Of a stretch of DNA of 64,000 nt, positions 7,785 through 16,248 are shown piece by piece. The notes under the pieces were generated by a model. That model saw only the letters and a list, made by a program, of their open reading frames with translations. It was not told the DNA's origin and did no database searches. A program made the position numbers and the translations under genes. Source of the stretch: Tepidibacter mesophilus (GTDB lineage Bacteria > Bacillota > Clostridia > Peptostreptococcales > Peptostreptococcaceae); the NCBI RefSeq assembly GCF_002724055.1, contig NZ_BDQY01000002.1, forward strand, positions 1 through 64,000, in the 5' to 3' direction. Every line of letters begins with the position of its first letter. Positions within the stretch are counted from its first letter, which is position 1.

Positions 7785-10031
7785 ATGAAATTATGTTCAA
7801 AATGCAATAAGAATATTGCTGTTGTATTTACATCTACAGTTGAAAATGGAAAATCAGACATTAAAGGATTATGTATGGAATGTGCTAAGAAAAGTGGATT
7901 GCCAATAATTGATCAACTGATGAAGCAAACAGGCATGAATGAAGAAGATATAGAAAACTTAACAGGACAGATGAACTCTGTAATAGATGGAATGGATTTA
8001 GATGATTTTGAAGAAGATAATATGTTTGCCAAGATGTTTAATAATATACCAAAAAACGAAGAAGATGTAGAAAATATAGAAGTTGATGATGAGAAGAAAA
8101 CAGATAAAAAAAATAAAAAGAAAAAACATAAAAATAAATTTCTTAAAATGTATGGAACTAACTTAACTGAAAAAGCAAAAAACAATGAAGTTGATAGAAT
8201 CATTGGAAGAAATAGAGAAATAGATAGAGCTATACAGATATTGAATAGAAGAAATAAAAATAATCCGATATTAATAGGAGAACCCGGTGTCGGTAAAACT
8301 GCAATAGCAGAAGGACTTGCAGTTAGGATAGTTCAAAAAGAGGTTCCAGCAAAACTATTTGATGCCCAGATATACCTTTTAGATTTAACTGCTGTTGTTG
8401 CGGGGACCCAGTTTAGAGGTCAGTTTGAGGGTAGGATGAAGAGTATAATCAAAGAAGCTCAAGAGAATGAAAATGTTATATTAGTAATAGATGAAATACA
8501 TAACATTATGGGCGCGGGTGAAGTTCAAGGTGGAGCTATGAATGCTGCAAACATATTAAAGCCATCTCTTGCTAAAGGAGAAATTCAATTAATAGGAGCT
8601 ACAACTCTTGAAGAATATAAAAAGCATATAGAAAAAGATGCAGCTCTTGAAAGAAGATTTCAGCCTGTATTAGTTGAAGAACCTACAGTTGAAGAAACTA
8701 TAGAAATTTTAAAAGGTATTAAAGGATACTATGAGGAGTATCATAATGTTAAAATATCTGATGAAGTAATAGTTGCATCGACTAATCTATCAAAAAGATA
8801 TATAACAGATAGATTTTTACCAGACAAAGCTATAGACATAATAGATGAGGTTGGCTCAAGAGCCAACTTAAAGAATCAAGGACTTATAGAGATACAAGCT
8901 TTGAAAGAAGAATTAGAAAAAGTTCAAATAGAAAGAGAAGAAGCATCAAACAGTAATAACTATGAAAAAGCGGCAGAGTGCAAGATGAAGGAATGTAAAA
9001 TAGAAGAAGATATTAAGAATATACAAGCAAAATGTTCAGATGTAGAAATTACAGTAGAAGATGTGGCATTTGTTATAGAGTCTTGGACTAAGATTCCTGT
9101 TCAAAAGATTACTCAATCAGAGGCTACTAAACTTTTAAACTTAGAAAATAGACTTCATAAAAGAGTAATAGGTCAACATAATGCAATTACAAGTATATCA
9201 AAGGCTATAAGACGTAATCGTTCTGGATTTAGAAAGAAGAAAAAACCATCTTCATTTATATTTGTAGGTCCTACTGGTGTTGGTAAAACCGAGCTTGTAA
9301 AAACTTTAGCAGTTGAACTGTTTGGAAGTGAAGAAGCTCTTATTAGAATAGATATGTCAGAGTATATGGAAAAGCATACTGTTTCAAAATTAATAGGAGC
9401 GCCTCCAGGATATGTTGGATATGATCAAGGTGGACAGCTAACAGAAAAAATAAGAAGAAAGCCTTATTCAGTTATACTTTTAGATGAAATAGAAAAGGCT
9501 CATCAAGATGTATTTAATATGTTACTTCAAATACTTGAGGATGGAAGACTTACTGATAGTCAGGGTAGAACTGTATTCTTCGAAAATAGTGTTATAATAA
9601 TGACTTCTAATGCTGGAACAAACTTTAAAACAAGTTCTATAGGATTCAATAATGATGGTTATGATGAGCTTGAGGAAAGAGTTAATGATGCCTTAAAGAA
9701 AACATTTAGACCAGAGTTTTTGAATAGAATAGATGAGACTATCGTATTTACTAAGCTTAATAAGGATGAACTATCCCAAATAGTAGAATTAATGATAAAT
9801 GAGGTAGTAGAAGAAGCTAAAGAAAAAGATATGACTATAAGTATTTCTGATAAGGTTAAAGACTTTATACTTCAAAAAGGATATGATGATAAGTATGGAG
9901 CTAGACCGTTAAGAAGAACTATTCAAAAGTATATAGAAGATGAGATAGCAGAAAAATATCTTAAAGGTGAATTGAATGAAGGTTCTTGTATAAATATAGA
10001 ATTAAAAGATGGAAAAGTATATATAAGCTAA
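7785..10031 (+). CDS. clpE: ClpE-type AAA+ unfoldase of the Clp protease
   Basis: A HSP100 ATPase that unfolds proteins and feeds them to ClpP. An N-terminal zinc finger (C4, C7, C30, C33) replaces the usual ClpC N-domain, the hallmark of ClpE. The first AAA+ module has Walker A GEPGVGKTA near residue 165, then a UVR-like coiled coil (NNYEKAAECKMKE, about 390-405), then a second AAA+ module with Walker A GPTGVGKTE near 494 and DEIEKAH, and the C-terminal D2-small domain GARPLRRTIQKYIEDEI. At 748 aa it is slightly longer than typical ClpE because of an acidic/Lys-rich linker (about 75-120). The last codons lie in a 58-bp palindrome. No CtsR-type site was confirmed upstream. ClpC is the alternative name, but the zinc finger favours ClpE. 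Confidence 0.88.
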   Translation: MKLCSKCNKNIAVVFTSTVENGKSDIKGLCMECAKKSGLPIIDQLMKQTGMNEEDIENLTGQMNSVIDGMDLDDFEEDNMFAKMFNNIPKNEEDVENIEVDDEKKTDKKNKKKKHKNKFLKMYGTNLTEKAKNNEVDRIIGRNREIDRAIQILNRRNKNNPILIGEPGVGKTAIAEGLAVRIVQKEVPAKLFDAQIYLLDLTAVVAGTQFRGQFEGRMKSIIKEAQENENVILVIDEIHNIMGAGEVQGGAMNAANILKPSLAKGEIQLIGATTLEEYKKHIEKDAALERRFQPVLVEEPTVEETIEILKGIKGYYEEYHNVKISDEVIVASTNLSKRYITDRFLPDKAIDIIDEVGSRANLKNQGLIEIQALKEELEKVQIEREEASNSNNYEKAAECKMKECKIEEDIKNIQAKCSDVEITVEDVAFVIESWTKIPVQKITQSEATKLLNLENRLHKRVIGQHNAITSISKAIRRNRSGFRKKKKPSSFIFVGPTGVGKTELVKTLAVELFGSEEALIRIDMSEYMEKHTVSKLIGAPPGYVGYDQGGQLTEKIRRKPYSVILLDEIEKAHQDVFNMLLQILEDGRLTDSQGRTVFFENSVIIMTSNAGTNFKTSSIGFNNDGYDELEERVNDALKKTFRPEFLNRIDETIVFTKLNKDELSQIVELMINEVVEEAKEKDMTISISDKVKDFILQKGYDDKYGARPLRRTIQKYIEDEIAEKYLKGELNEGSCINIELKDGKVYIS

Positions 10032-10076
10032 AAAATACCGCTCATTTAAATGAGCGGTATTTTTTAGCTTATATAT
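10019..10076. terminator. 58-bp perfect palindrome spanning two stop codons
   Basis: The sequence is self-complementary from 10019 to 10076 with no loop; its core is ACCGCTCATTTAAATGAGCGGT with flanking A and T tracts. It contains the stop codons of both convergent genes, so both proteins end in YIS. It serves as a bidirectional terminator. Its exact symmetry into coding sequence suggests a fold-back duplication. Confidence 0.85.
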
Positions 10077-10543
10077 TTTTCGTAAAAATAATTTAATTCA
10101 TTTAAGTTATTAAGTTTATTTTTTATTATTCTAGAAAGGATTTTATATGATTGAGAATTAGAATCGTTTTCTTTTTTTACTATTCTACCCTGAGCATCTA
10201 TAAAAACAGCATACATGCTGTGGTTTAAATATAAATGATTTTTAAATATAGATTTGTAACAATAACAATTAGAAGTATTTATTTTGTATATGAACTTGTT
10301 TATTTGTTTGGAAATCTCATCATATGTTCCAAAATCCATTTCTTCATATATATCATTTCTGATTTCTTCTTTTAATTTATTATAATAGTTGATATCTCTT
10401 TGTAACTGTTTTAGTAAAATTAAGACTGTTAATTTAAAAGAATCATATTTTTTTGTACAACCATCAAAATTAGAGTATAAATTATTGATTTTATCAGATA
10501 TCATAAGAGCTTTATTAACTATATCTACTGCTGTGTAAGCCAT
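10064..10543 (-). CDS. unrecognised 159-aa helical protein (paralogue of 27999-28481)
   Basis: No known family is recognised. The protein is predicted soluble, Lys/Asn/Tyr-rich and largely helical. It shares a colinear pattern with the 160-aa product at 27999-28481: the start MAY..D...KA, a YN(K/R)LK segment near residue 55, YA(V/L)FID.QGR near 113-122 and (I/L)S.IIK.K near 136-145. Size is similar to FliS-type chaperones but no diagnostic FliS motif is visible. The start ATG follows AGGAGGACAGTAAGT. A Rho-independent terminator lies in its own leader (10563-10618), suggesting attenuation. It is convergent with clpE. Confidence 0.75.
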   Translation of the reverse strand: MAYTAVDIVNKALMISDKINNLYSNFDGCTKKYDSFKLTVLILLKQLQRDINYYNKLKEEIRNDIYEEMDFGTYDEISKQINKFIYKINTSNCYCYKSIFKNHLYLNHSMYAVFIDAQGRIVKKENDSNSQSYKILSRIIKNKLNNLNELNYFYEKYIS

Positions 10544-10562
10544 ACTTACTGTCCTCCTATAT

Positions 10563-10618
10563 AAAAAAAATTAAAAAAATGCCCCACAGCAAATATAAAT
10601 ATCTATTTGCTATGGGAC
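10563..10618 (-). terminator. leader terminator upstream of the 159-aa gene
   Basis: On the minus strand CCCATAGCAAATA pairs with TATTTGCTGTGGG (one mismatch), followed by GGCATTTTTTTAATTTTTTTT and only then by the AGGAGG and start of the gene ending at 10064. It is therefore either an attenuator of that gene or the end of a transcript coming from the right. The remaining 10619-10871 is AT-rich, holds the likely divergent promoters and shows no riboswitch I recognise. Confidence 0.6.
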
Positions 10619-10871
10619 ACTGAAACTTAAAAACAAATTTGTTTTCAATGACTAATCCATATTTATTTAAATAAATGTATAATATTTTAAATGAATGAAT
10701 AATCTTATACATTAAATATATATTATTCATCTTATATTAAATTTTATCATATATCTTTCAAATATACAATTATATTAATACTAACATACATAATCTTTAC
10801 ACATTAACTGGAAAGTAATATACTTAGACTTGAAGTTCTTTAAATTGACAAAGTTATAAGAAGGAGTATTT

Positions 10872-11804
10872 ATGAAAATTAAAATTTATTCGATTATGGC
10901 AATAATTCTAACTGTCACCATGTGGGGGTTATCTTTTTTGAGTATAAAGATAACTTTAAATGTATTTGGACCTATGACGCTTGCGACACTTAGGTTTTTA
11001 ATTGCATCAATTATACTGTTTGTTGTAATGAGAGTGAAGGAACCGAATACTAAGCTTAAAAGAGAAGATATAAAGTCTATGGCGATGGCTGGTGTCGTTG
11101 GGGTTGCAATGTATTATTGTTTTGAAAATTATGGAATAAAATATATAAGTTCATCTCAGGCATCTTTAATAGTAGGGACTATACCTATTTTTTCTTTAAT
11201 GGCTGATAGCGTTGTATTAAAAAACAAACTGAGCTTTAATAATTTTATAGGAGTTTTGGCATCAATGATTGGAATATATTTCATAATAGGGGGCAATATA
11301 AGATTAGAAAGTAATGAATTGTTAGGATATGCACTTATGTTTGGAGCAGTTTTTTCATGGGTTTTTTACAATTATACAACTAAGAGTTTATTTGAGAAAT
11401 ACTCACAATTAGCGATTGTATTCTATCAAATAATATTTGGAACTATGATATTATTCCCTTTTTCATTGTTTGAAAATAATAAGTGGGAGTTGTTAGATAA
11501 AGTTGTAGTATATAATTTCTTATATCTAGCTTTATTTTGTTCAGCTATTGCATACGTTCTGTACATGTATGCTTTGGAAAATCTAGGTTCTACAGTTACA
11601 ACCTTGTATTTGAACTTTGCACCTATTGTTACGGTTATAGGAGGATATTTTATATTCGATGAAGTGATAAGTAAAAATCAAATAATAGGATCAATACTGA
11701 TAGTATTATCTGTTTATATAGTTAACTTAAAAATATCATATTATGATATTTTACAAATGATAAAATGTAAATCAATAGACTCTAAATCAGAAAAAGTAGA
11801 TTAA
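10872..11804 (+). CDS. EamA/DMT-family exporter
   Basis: A ten-helix inner-membrane metabolite exporter of the drug/metabolite transporter superfamily, made of two EamA repeats (about 1-140 and 150-285). Typical signatures are MWGLSFLSIK at the start, the TLRFLIA segment in helix 2, and the second-repeat pattern YALENLGSTVTTLYLNFAPIV followed by GGYFIFDE. At 310 aa it is full length. It is 27 nt ahead of a GntR-RCK_C regulator and then murI on the same strand, so an operon is likely. The substrate (amino acid, osmolyte or other) is unknown. Confidence 0.9.
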   Translation: MKIKIYSIMAIILTVTMWGLSFLSIKITLNVFGPMTLATLRFLIASIILFVVMRVKEPNTKLKREDIKSMAMAGVVGVAMYYCFENYGIKYISSSQASLIVGTIPIFSLMADSVVLKNKLSFNNFIGVLASMIGIYFIIGGNIRLESNELLGYALMFGAVFSWVFYNYTTKSLFEKYSQLAIVFYQIIFGTMILFPFSLFENNKWELLDKVVVYNFLYLALFCSAIAYVLYMYALENLGSTVTTLYLNFAPIVTVIGGYFIFDEVISKNQIIGSILIVLSVYIVNLKISYYDILQMIKCKSIDSKSEKVD

Positions 11805-11830
11805 AAATAATTAAGTAGGAGGAATTTATT

Positions 11831-12454
11831 ATGAGTGAACGTATTTCCATTCCTAGATATATAAAAATAGCACTTGATGTAGCTACTCGTATTTATAAAG
11901 GGAGTATACACGAAGGAGAAAAATTAAGAGGAAGGTCTATACTAGCTTCTGAATATAATGTATCTCCTGAAACTATAAGAAAAGCTATGAAGGTTTTAGA
12001 GGATAGAGAAGTAGTTAGAGTTAGTAAAGGCAGTGGGATAATTGTATTATCAAAATATAAAGCTGGAGAAGTTATTCAAAGTTTTAGAAATAGTGAAGAA
12101 ACAATAAGTGATTTAAGACAAAATCTTAAAAACTTAATGGATGAAAAAAAAGAAATTGAAAGACGAATACAAGAAACTATGGAAAAAATTATAGATTTAT
12201 ATAAATTTAAAAGATCGGAAATAATAGATCCCATACAAATTCAATTAAAAGAAGAGTATCATATTATAGGTAAGACTATAGGGGAATGTAAAATATGGGA
12301 AAATACAGGGGCTACTATTTTAGGGGTTTTAAGAAATGGTAAGATGATTTTATCCCCTGGACCTAATCTTGAATTTAATGTAGAGGATAGCTTGATAATA
12401 GTAGGGGATTTAGGTGTTATTGATAAGATAAACGAATACTTAAAAATTGTATAG
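11831..12454 (+). CDS. GntR HTH + RCK_C regulator, BusR-like
   Basis: A cytoplasmic DNA-binding regulator. An N-terminal winged helix of GntR type (about 8-75, with SEYNVSPETIRKAMKVLED) is joined by a coiled coil (about 90-125, ETISDLRQNLKNL...) to a C-terminal RCK_C/TrkA-C domain (about 135-207, YHIIGKTIGE...PNLEFNVEDSLIIVGD). This architecture is that of BusR, a c-di-AMP-sensing repressor of osmolyte uptake in lactococci and streptococci. c-di-AMP binding here is inferred. The start ATG follows AGGAGGAATTT. Its placement after a DMT exporter suggests it may control that gene. Confidence 0.85.
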   Translation: MSERISIPRYIKIALDVATRIYKGSIHEGEKLRGRSILASEYNVSPETIRKAMKVLEDREVVRVSKGSGIIVLSKYKAGEVIQSFRNSEETISDLRQNLKNLMDEKKEIERRIQETMEKIIDLYKFKRSEIIDPIQIQLKEEYHIIGKTIGECKIWENTGATILGVLRNGKMILSPGPNLEFNVEDSLIIVGDLGVIDKINEYLKIV

Positions 12455-12507
12455 ATGAATTAAATCAAACTGTGATATAATATTTTAGTGATTTAGGGGG
12501 TGATATA

Positions 12508-13272
12508 ATGAAAAATCTACCTATAGGTGTGTTTGATTCAGGTATGGGCGGGATTAGTGTTTTAAAGGAGATAAAAAAACTAATGCCCAATGAAGATTAT
12601 ATATACTACGGTGATTCTAAGAATATACCTTATGGTAAAAAAACTAAAGATGAACTAGAAAAAATATGTATAGATATCGGAGATTACTTTGTGTATAGAG
12701 GTGTTAAATCTATAGTTATAGCTTGTAATACAGCTACTAGTGCTGTTGTAGATAAATTTAGAAATAGGTACAATATACCTATTATAGGGATTGAACCTGC
12801 ATTAAAGCCTGCTGTTGAGACCTATGGAAGTGGAAAAATTGTAGTTTTGGCTACGGAAGTGACTTTAAAAGAAGAGAAGTTTAATTCGCTTATGGATAAA
12901 TATAAAAATGAAGCTGAGATTATTAAGGTTCCAGCTCCGAGACTTGTAACTATAGTAGAAAATGGAATTACAAAAGGTATTGAGGCAGAAGAAGCTATAA
13001 AAAATCTGTTTGAAGGTATTAATATAAATGAAATATCTTCCGTTGTGCTTGGATGTACACATTACATATTTTTAAAGGATGCTATAAAAAAGGTATTGGG
13101 AGAGAATATAAATCTTGTAGATGGCGGTTTTGGGACTGCACATAATTTAAAAAATATTTTATCTAGTATAGATATGCTATCTGATAATGATACAGATGGT
13201 TGTGTAGAGATTGTAAATTCATCAGAAGATGAATCGAAAATAGGACTATCTTATAAATTGTTAAATATATAA
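12508..13272 (+). CDS. murI: glutamate racemase
   Basis: Converts L- to D-glutamate for peptidoglycan, cofactor-independent and cytoplasmic. The two catalytic cysteines sit in the conserved ACNTATSA (near residue 73) and VLGCTHY (near 184) motifs; the N-terminal GVFDSGMGG signature is intact. At 254 aa it is full length. The start ATG follows TTAGGGGGTGAT. It is third in line after the exporter and the BusR-like gene and ends in a strong bidirectional terminator. Confidence 0.96.
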   Translation: MKNLPIGVFDSGMGGISVLKEIKKLMPNEDYIYYGDSKNIPYGKKTKDELEKICIDIGDYFVYRGVKSIVIACNTATSAVVDKFRNRYNIPIIGIEPALKPAVETYGSGKIVVLATEVTLKEEKFNSLMDKYKNEAEIIKVPAPRLVTIVENGITKGIEAEEAIKNLFEGININEISSVVLGCTHYIFLKDAIKKVLGENINLVDGGFGTAHNLKNILSSIDMLSDNDTDGCVEIVNSSEDESKIGLSYKLLNI

Positions 13273-13320
13273 AAGCATAAAAAAAGAAGGATTATTAAAT
13301 CCTTCTTTTTTTATGCTTTT
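13271..13320. terminator. 22-bp perfect stem, bidirectional terminator
   Basis: AAAAGCATA(A)nGAAGGAT at 13271-13292 pairs perfectly with 13299-13320 around the 6-nt loop TATTAA. It includes the stop codons of murI and of the convergent symporter gene. Confidence 0.88.
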
Positions 13321-14735
13321 TTAGCTTTGTTTGAAGCTTCCCAGCATTCTATATTTTTAAGACCGTCTATACTATCTGAATAAAATACTGGATTTTTGCC
13401 TTCTCTTTTTTGAGAAGCATAATCTTTTAGCGCTGCAAATGCTATCTTACCAAGCTGAGCAATGGCTATTAGATTTATTAATGCCATTAGACCCATGAAT
13501 AAGTCTGCCATATCCCAAACTATTTGAACCTTAGCAACTGATCCAAATACAACCATGCCTATTACTGATAATCTATATATTAATAAATAAACCTTGTTAG
13601 CATTTATAAATTCTATATTAGTTTCACCGTAGTAGTAATTGCCTATTATAGAACTGAATGCAAATAATAAAATACAAGCAGCTATAAAAGTATTTCCCCA
13701 AGAACCTACTTGAGAACTTAAAGCAGTTTGTGTAAGTTGTATTCCAGTTAAACCTTCTGTTGTATAAGCACCAGATAAAAGGATTATAAATGCAGTAGAA
13801 CTACATATTAAAAGTGTATCAGTAAATACTCCCAGTGTTTGAATTAAACCCTGTTTAACTGGGTGAGATACTTCTGCTGTTGCAGCTGCATTTGGAGCAG
13901 AACCCATACCGGCCTCATTAGAGAACAGACCTCTTTTAATCCCCTGCATTAAAGCAGCACCAATTCCACCACCTACAGCTGCTTTTGCACCAAAGGCGCT
14001 GCCTAGAATAAGAGAGAATACTGATGGTATTAAAGTGATGTTTTTTATAATTACAAATAAAGCAACGAATATATAAGCTACAGCCATCACAGGAACTATT
14101 AATTCTGCAACCTTTGCAATTCTTGTAACTCCACCAAATATTATAATAGCTGTAACTATAGCTAATGCTAAGCCAATTATAATTCTATTTAATCCAAATG
14201 CTTCTTCGAAAGCAAGTGAAATAGTATTTGACTGTACTGAGTTAAATACAAGACCAAAGCATAGAGTTATTAGTACTGAAAATAAAACACCCATCCATCT
14301 CTTATTTAAAGCTTTTTCCATATAATAAGCTGGGCCGCCACGATATCCATTTTTATCTTTAACTTTATAAATTTGAGCTAAAGTACTTTCAACAAAACTT
14401 GATCCAGCTCCTATTAAAGCTATAAGCCACATCCAAAATACAGCACCGGGTCCACCTATAGAAATAGCTAGTGCAACACCAGCTAAGTTACCAGTTCCAA
14501 CCCTAGAAGCTGTACTTATACAAAATGCTTGAAATGAAGAGACGCCTTGTTTTTCGTTAGACGAATTACTAGCTCCATCTCCTAATAATTTGAACATCTC
14601 TCCTAAAAATCTAAATTGAACAAAGTTAGACTTAAATGTGAAATAAAGACCAAGTGTAATAAGCAAAAATATAAGAACGTATTGCCAAAGTATAGTGTTT
14701 CCTACAGAAACTATTTTTTCTAAAATACCTAACAT
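13311..14735 (-). CDS. AGCS-family sodium:alanine/glycine symporter
   Basis: A multi-helix inner-membrane carrier importing alanine or glycine with Na+. The AGCS signatures are visible: VGTGNLAGVALAISIGGPGAVFWMW (about 83-107, cut here by mention only), GLFSNEAGMGSAPNAAA near 272-288 and the C-terminal NLIAIAQL region. At 474 aa it is full length with about eleven hydrophobic segments. It is monocistronic. The 367-bp upstream region (14736-15102) is AT-rich and holds no other gene; a CAATTGAAACAATTG symmetric sequence near 14834-14848 could be part of its control region. Confidence 0.93.
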   Translation of the reverse strand: MLGILEKIVSVGNTILWQYVLIFLLITLGLYFTFKSNFVQFRFLGEMFKLLGDGASNSSNEKQGVSSFQAFCISTASRVGTGNLAGVALAISIGGPGAVFWMWLIALIGAGSSFVESTLAQIYKVKDKNGYRGGPAYYMEKALNKRWMGVLFSVLITLCFGLVFNSVQSNTISLAFEEAFGLNRIIIGLALAIVTAIIIFGGVTRIAKVAELIVPVMAVAYIFVALFVIIKNITLIPSVFSLILGSAFGAKAAVGGGIGAALMQGIKRGLFSNEAGMGSAPNAAATAEVSHPVKQGLIQTLGVFTDTLLICSSTAFIILLSGAYTTEGLTGIQLTQTALSSQVGSWGNTFIAACILLFAFSSIIGNYYYGETNIEFINANKVYLLIYRLSVIGMVVFGSVAKVQIVWDMADLFMGLMALINLIAIAQLGKIAFAALKDYASQKREGKNPVFYSDSIDGLKNIECWEASNKAKKA

Positions 14736-15102
14736 TTTATCACTTCCTTTTAATAAAAATTTTAAAATAGTAATTATTGCTTAATAAAATTTAGTGTGTA
14801 CTGGATTTGAGTTTAATTTATTTAGTTTATTATCAATTGAAACAATTGTACCAAAAAATAAATGATATATCAAATTTTTTTATATTCTGAATTTTATAAA
14901 AAATGAAATTTGGATTGGGAATATACTTGGAATGATTTGAAATATTGCATATGAAGTGAATTGTAAGGTGTATAATGGAATTTTCAATAAAAAAAAGGTA
15001 ATGGTTTATGAATTGATAAAAAAAAATTATTCATATAAATTTTTGAAAAGTGTGATATAGAATATGAACACGAGGTGGATTGAAATTGAGAAATTTAAGA
15101 TA

Positions 15103-15148
15103 GAACACAAATAAAGATGAAGCATTGGCTTCATCTTTATTTGTGTTC
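15103..15148. terminator. 21-bp perfect stem at the end of the rhomboid-like gene
   Basis: GAACACAAATAAAGATGAAGC (15103-15123) pairs perfectly with 15128-15148 around the loop ATTG. The right arm is the coding end of the minus-strand gene, including its stop, so the left arm looks like an inverted copy of that end. Confidence 0.75.
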
Positions 15149-15934
15149 ATGATTATTAAGGTGATTAATACAATATTCATAGTCTCCATTACATTTGGAA
15201 CAGTATCTAAATTCTATGTTTTTATCATCCTTTTCTGTTATTCCACAAACAGTACATTTATGAAAATAATCTTTTCTATTTATATTAGTTATATTAGATT
15301 TGAACTGTTTTTTTCTATTATAAGCATTTCTTTTGTTCTTAGCATCATATAAATTACTTTTTCCAAAAAATATGAAGTAATTTATTATAGATACTATAGC
15401 TGTTAACTTGAATATTACAGGCGAGAATATAATTGTATATCCTATATATATCCAATTTAAGAAAGATAAATATTTCACCTTGACTGGAAGTATGAAAAAT
15501 AGATAAAATTCGTAGTCTGGGTATATTTTAGCAAATGCTAAAAAAATAGATAAATTCAAATAAGTAGCGTTAACAGGGGAATTAAGTATAAAAGATACTA
15601 TTGTAGTTCCAATCATACCTAATAAATAGTATAAATTAAATTTAAAACTACCCCATTCGTGTTCAAGTGCAGAACCTAAAGAATAATAAATATACAGTCT
15701 AAAAAATATCCAAATTGGACTAACTAGCGGTGGTATAAATATATATGTTATAAGTCTCCAGACTTGTCCTTGCATAACTAATGCTGGATCTAGTTCAAGC
15801 AAAGATATTAAGTTATAAGAATTTGTTATAAAATATATACCATATACAAGGGTTGATAAACCTATAATATAATACATTAAATTTTCGATTGCAAGATGTC
15901 TATATTTTCGTTCTAATTTATCTATCCAGTTCAT
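15137..15934 (-). CDS. rhomboid-like membrane protein with C-terminal zinc ribbon
   Basis: A membrane protein of about six helices (residues 20-190) with the rhomboid fold signature: GQVWRLITYIFIPP and LGSALEHEWGSFKFNLYYL (the usual E-x-x-x-G-x-x-x-F-x-x-Y/L pattern). The expected GxSG catalytic serine motif is not visible where it should be (the segment reads NLSIFLAFAKIYPD), so it may be a non-proteolytic rhomboid. The tail (about 225-255) has two Cys pairs (CTVCG and CSKC), then CINHLNNHEH, a possible zinc ribbon. The start ATG follows AAAGGAGGTTGTTTC. The function is unknown. Confidence 0.75.
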   Translation of the reverse strand: MNWIDKLERKYRHLAIENLMYYIIGLSTLVYGIYFITNSYNLISLLELDPALVMQGQVWRLITYIFIPPLVSPIWIFFRLYIYYSLGSALEHEWGSFKFNLYYLLGMIGTTIVSFILNSPVNATYLNLSIFLAFAKIYPDYEFYLFFILPVKVKYLSFLNWIYIGYTIIFSPVIFKLTAIVSIINYFIFFGKSNLYDAKNKRNAYNRKKQFKSNITNINRKDYFHKCTVCGITEKDDKNIEFRYCSKCNGDYEYCINHLNNHEHK

Positions 15935-15953
15935 GAAACAACCTCCTTTTATA

Positions 15954-16050
15954 AAAAAATTCGCTTTATGCTATCTCATAGCTCATGTCGCCAACGAGTC
16001 CTACGGGCTCCGTTGCTCGAAATAGTTGATGCTGCAGTGATTTAAAAAAA
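15954..16050 (-). repeat. dispersed structured repeat, copy C
   Basis: On the minus strand it reads AACTATTTCGAGCAACGGAGC, CCGTAGGACTCGTTGGCGACATGAGC, a perfect GCTAT/ATAGC hairpin and AAAGCGAATTTTTT. The central and 3' parts match copies A, B and D; the 5' third has diverged. It sits immediately upstream of the rhomboid-like gene. The rest of 15935-16248 is AT-rich and probably carries the promoter of the sigma-54 activator. Confidence 0.75.
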
Positions 16051-16248
16051 ATATTATCTACAGCTTGAAAATTATATAGTTCCTATAGAGTAAAAAATTA
16101 AAATATGTAAAGGTACACTATATTATAACATATACATTATATGTTCACCAAAAATGAGAATGAATATATAAAATAATTACAAATAAAACGCAAATTCATA
16201 TATAGTGGTATAATAAATAATAATATTAATCCGTAAGGAGTGATAAAA

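Noticed and set aside
10064-10543. Flagellar chaperone FliS
   Set aside because: Similar size and helical nature, but the sequence pattern is not convincingly that of FliS and the gene is not beside fliD or flagellin.
14736-15102. A riboswitch upstream of the alanine/glycine symporter gene
   Set aside because: No glycine-riboswitch or other known aptamer core could be found in this AT-rich stretch on the minus strand.
15088-15111. Tiny frame after GAGGTGGA ending after about 7 codons
   Set aside because: Too short to support as a gene; the ribosome-binding-like sequence may be a remnant or chance.
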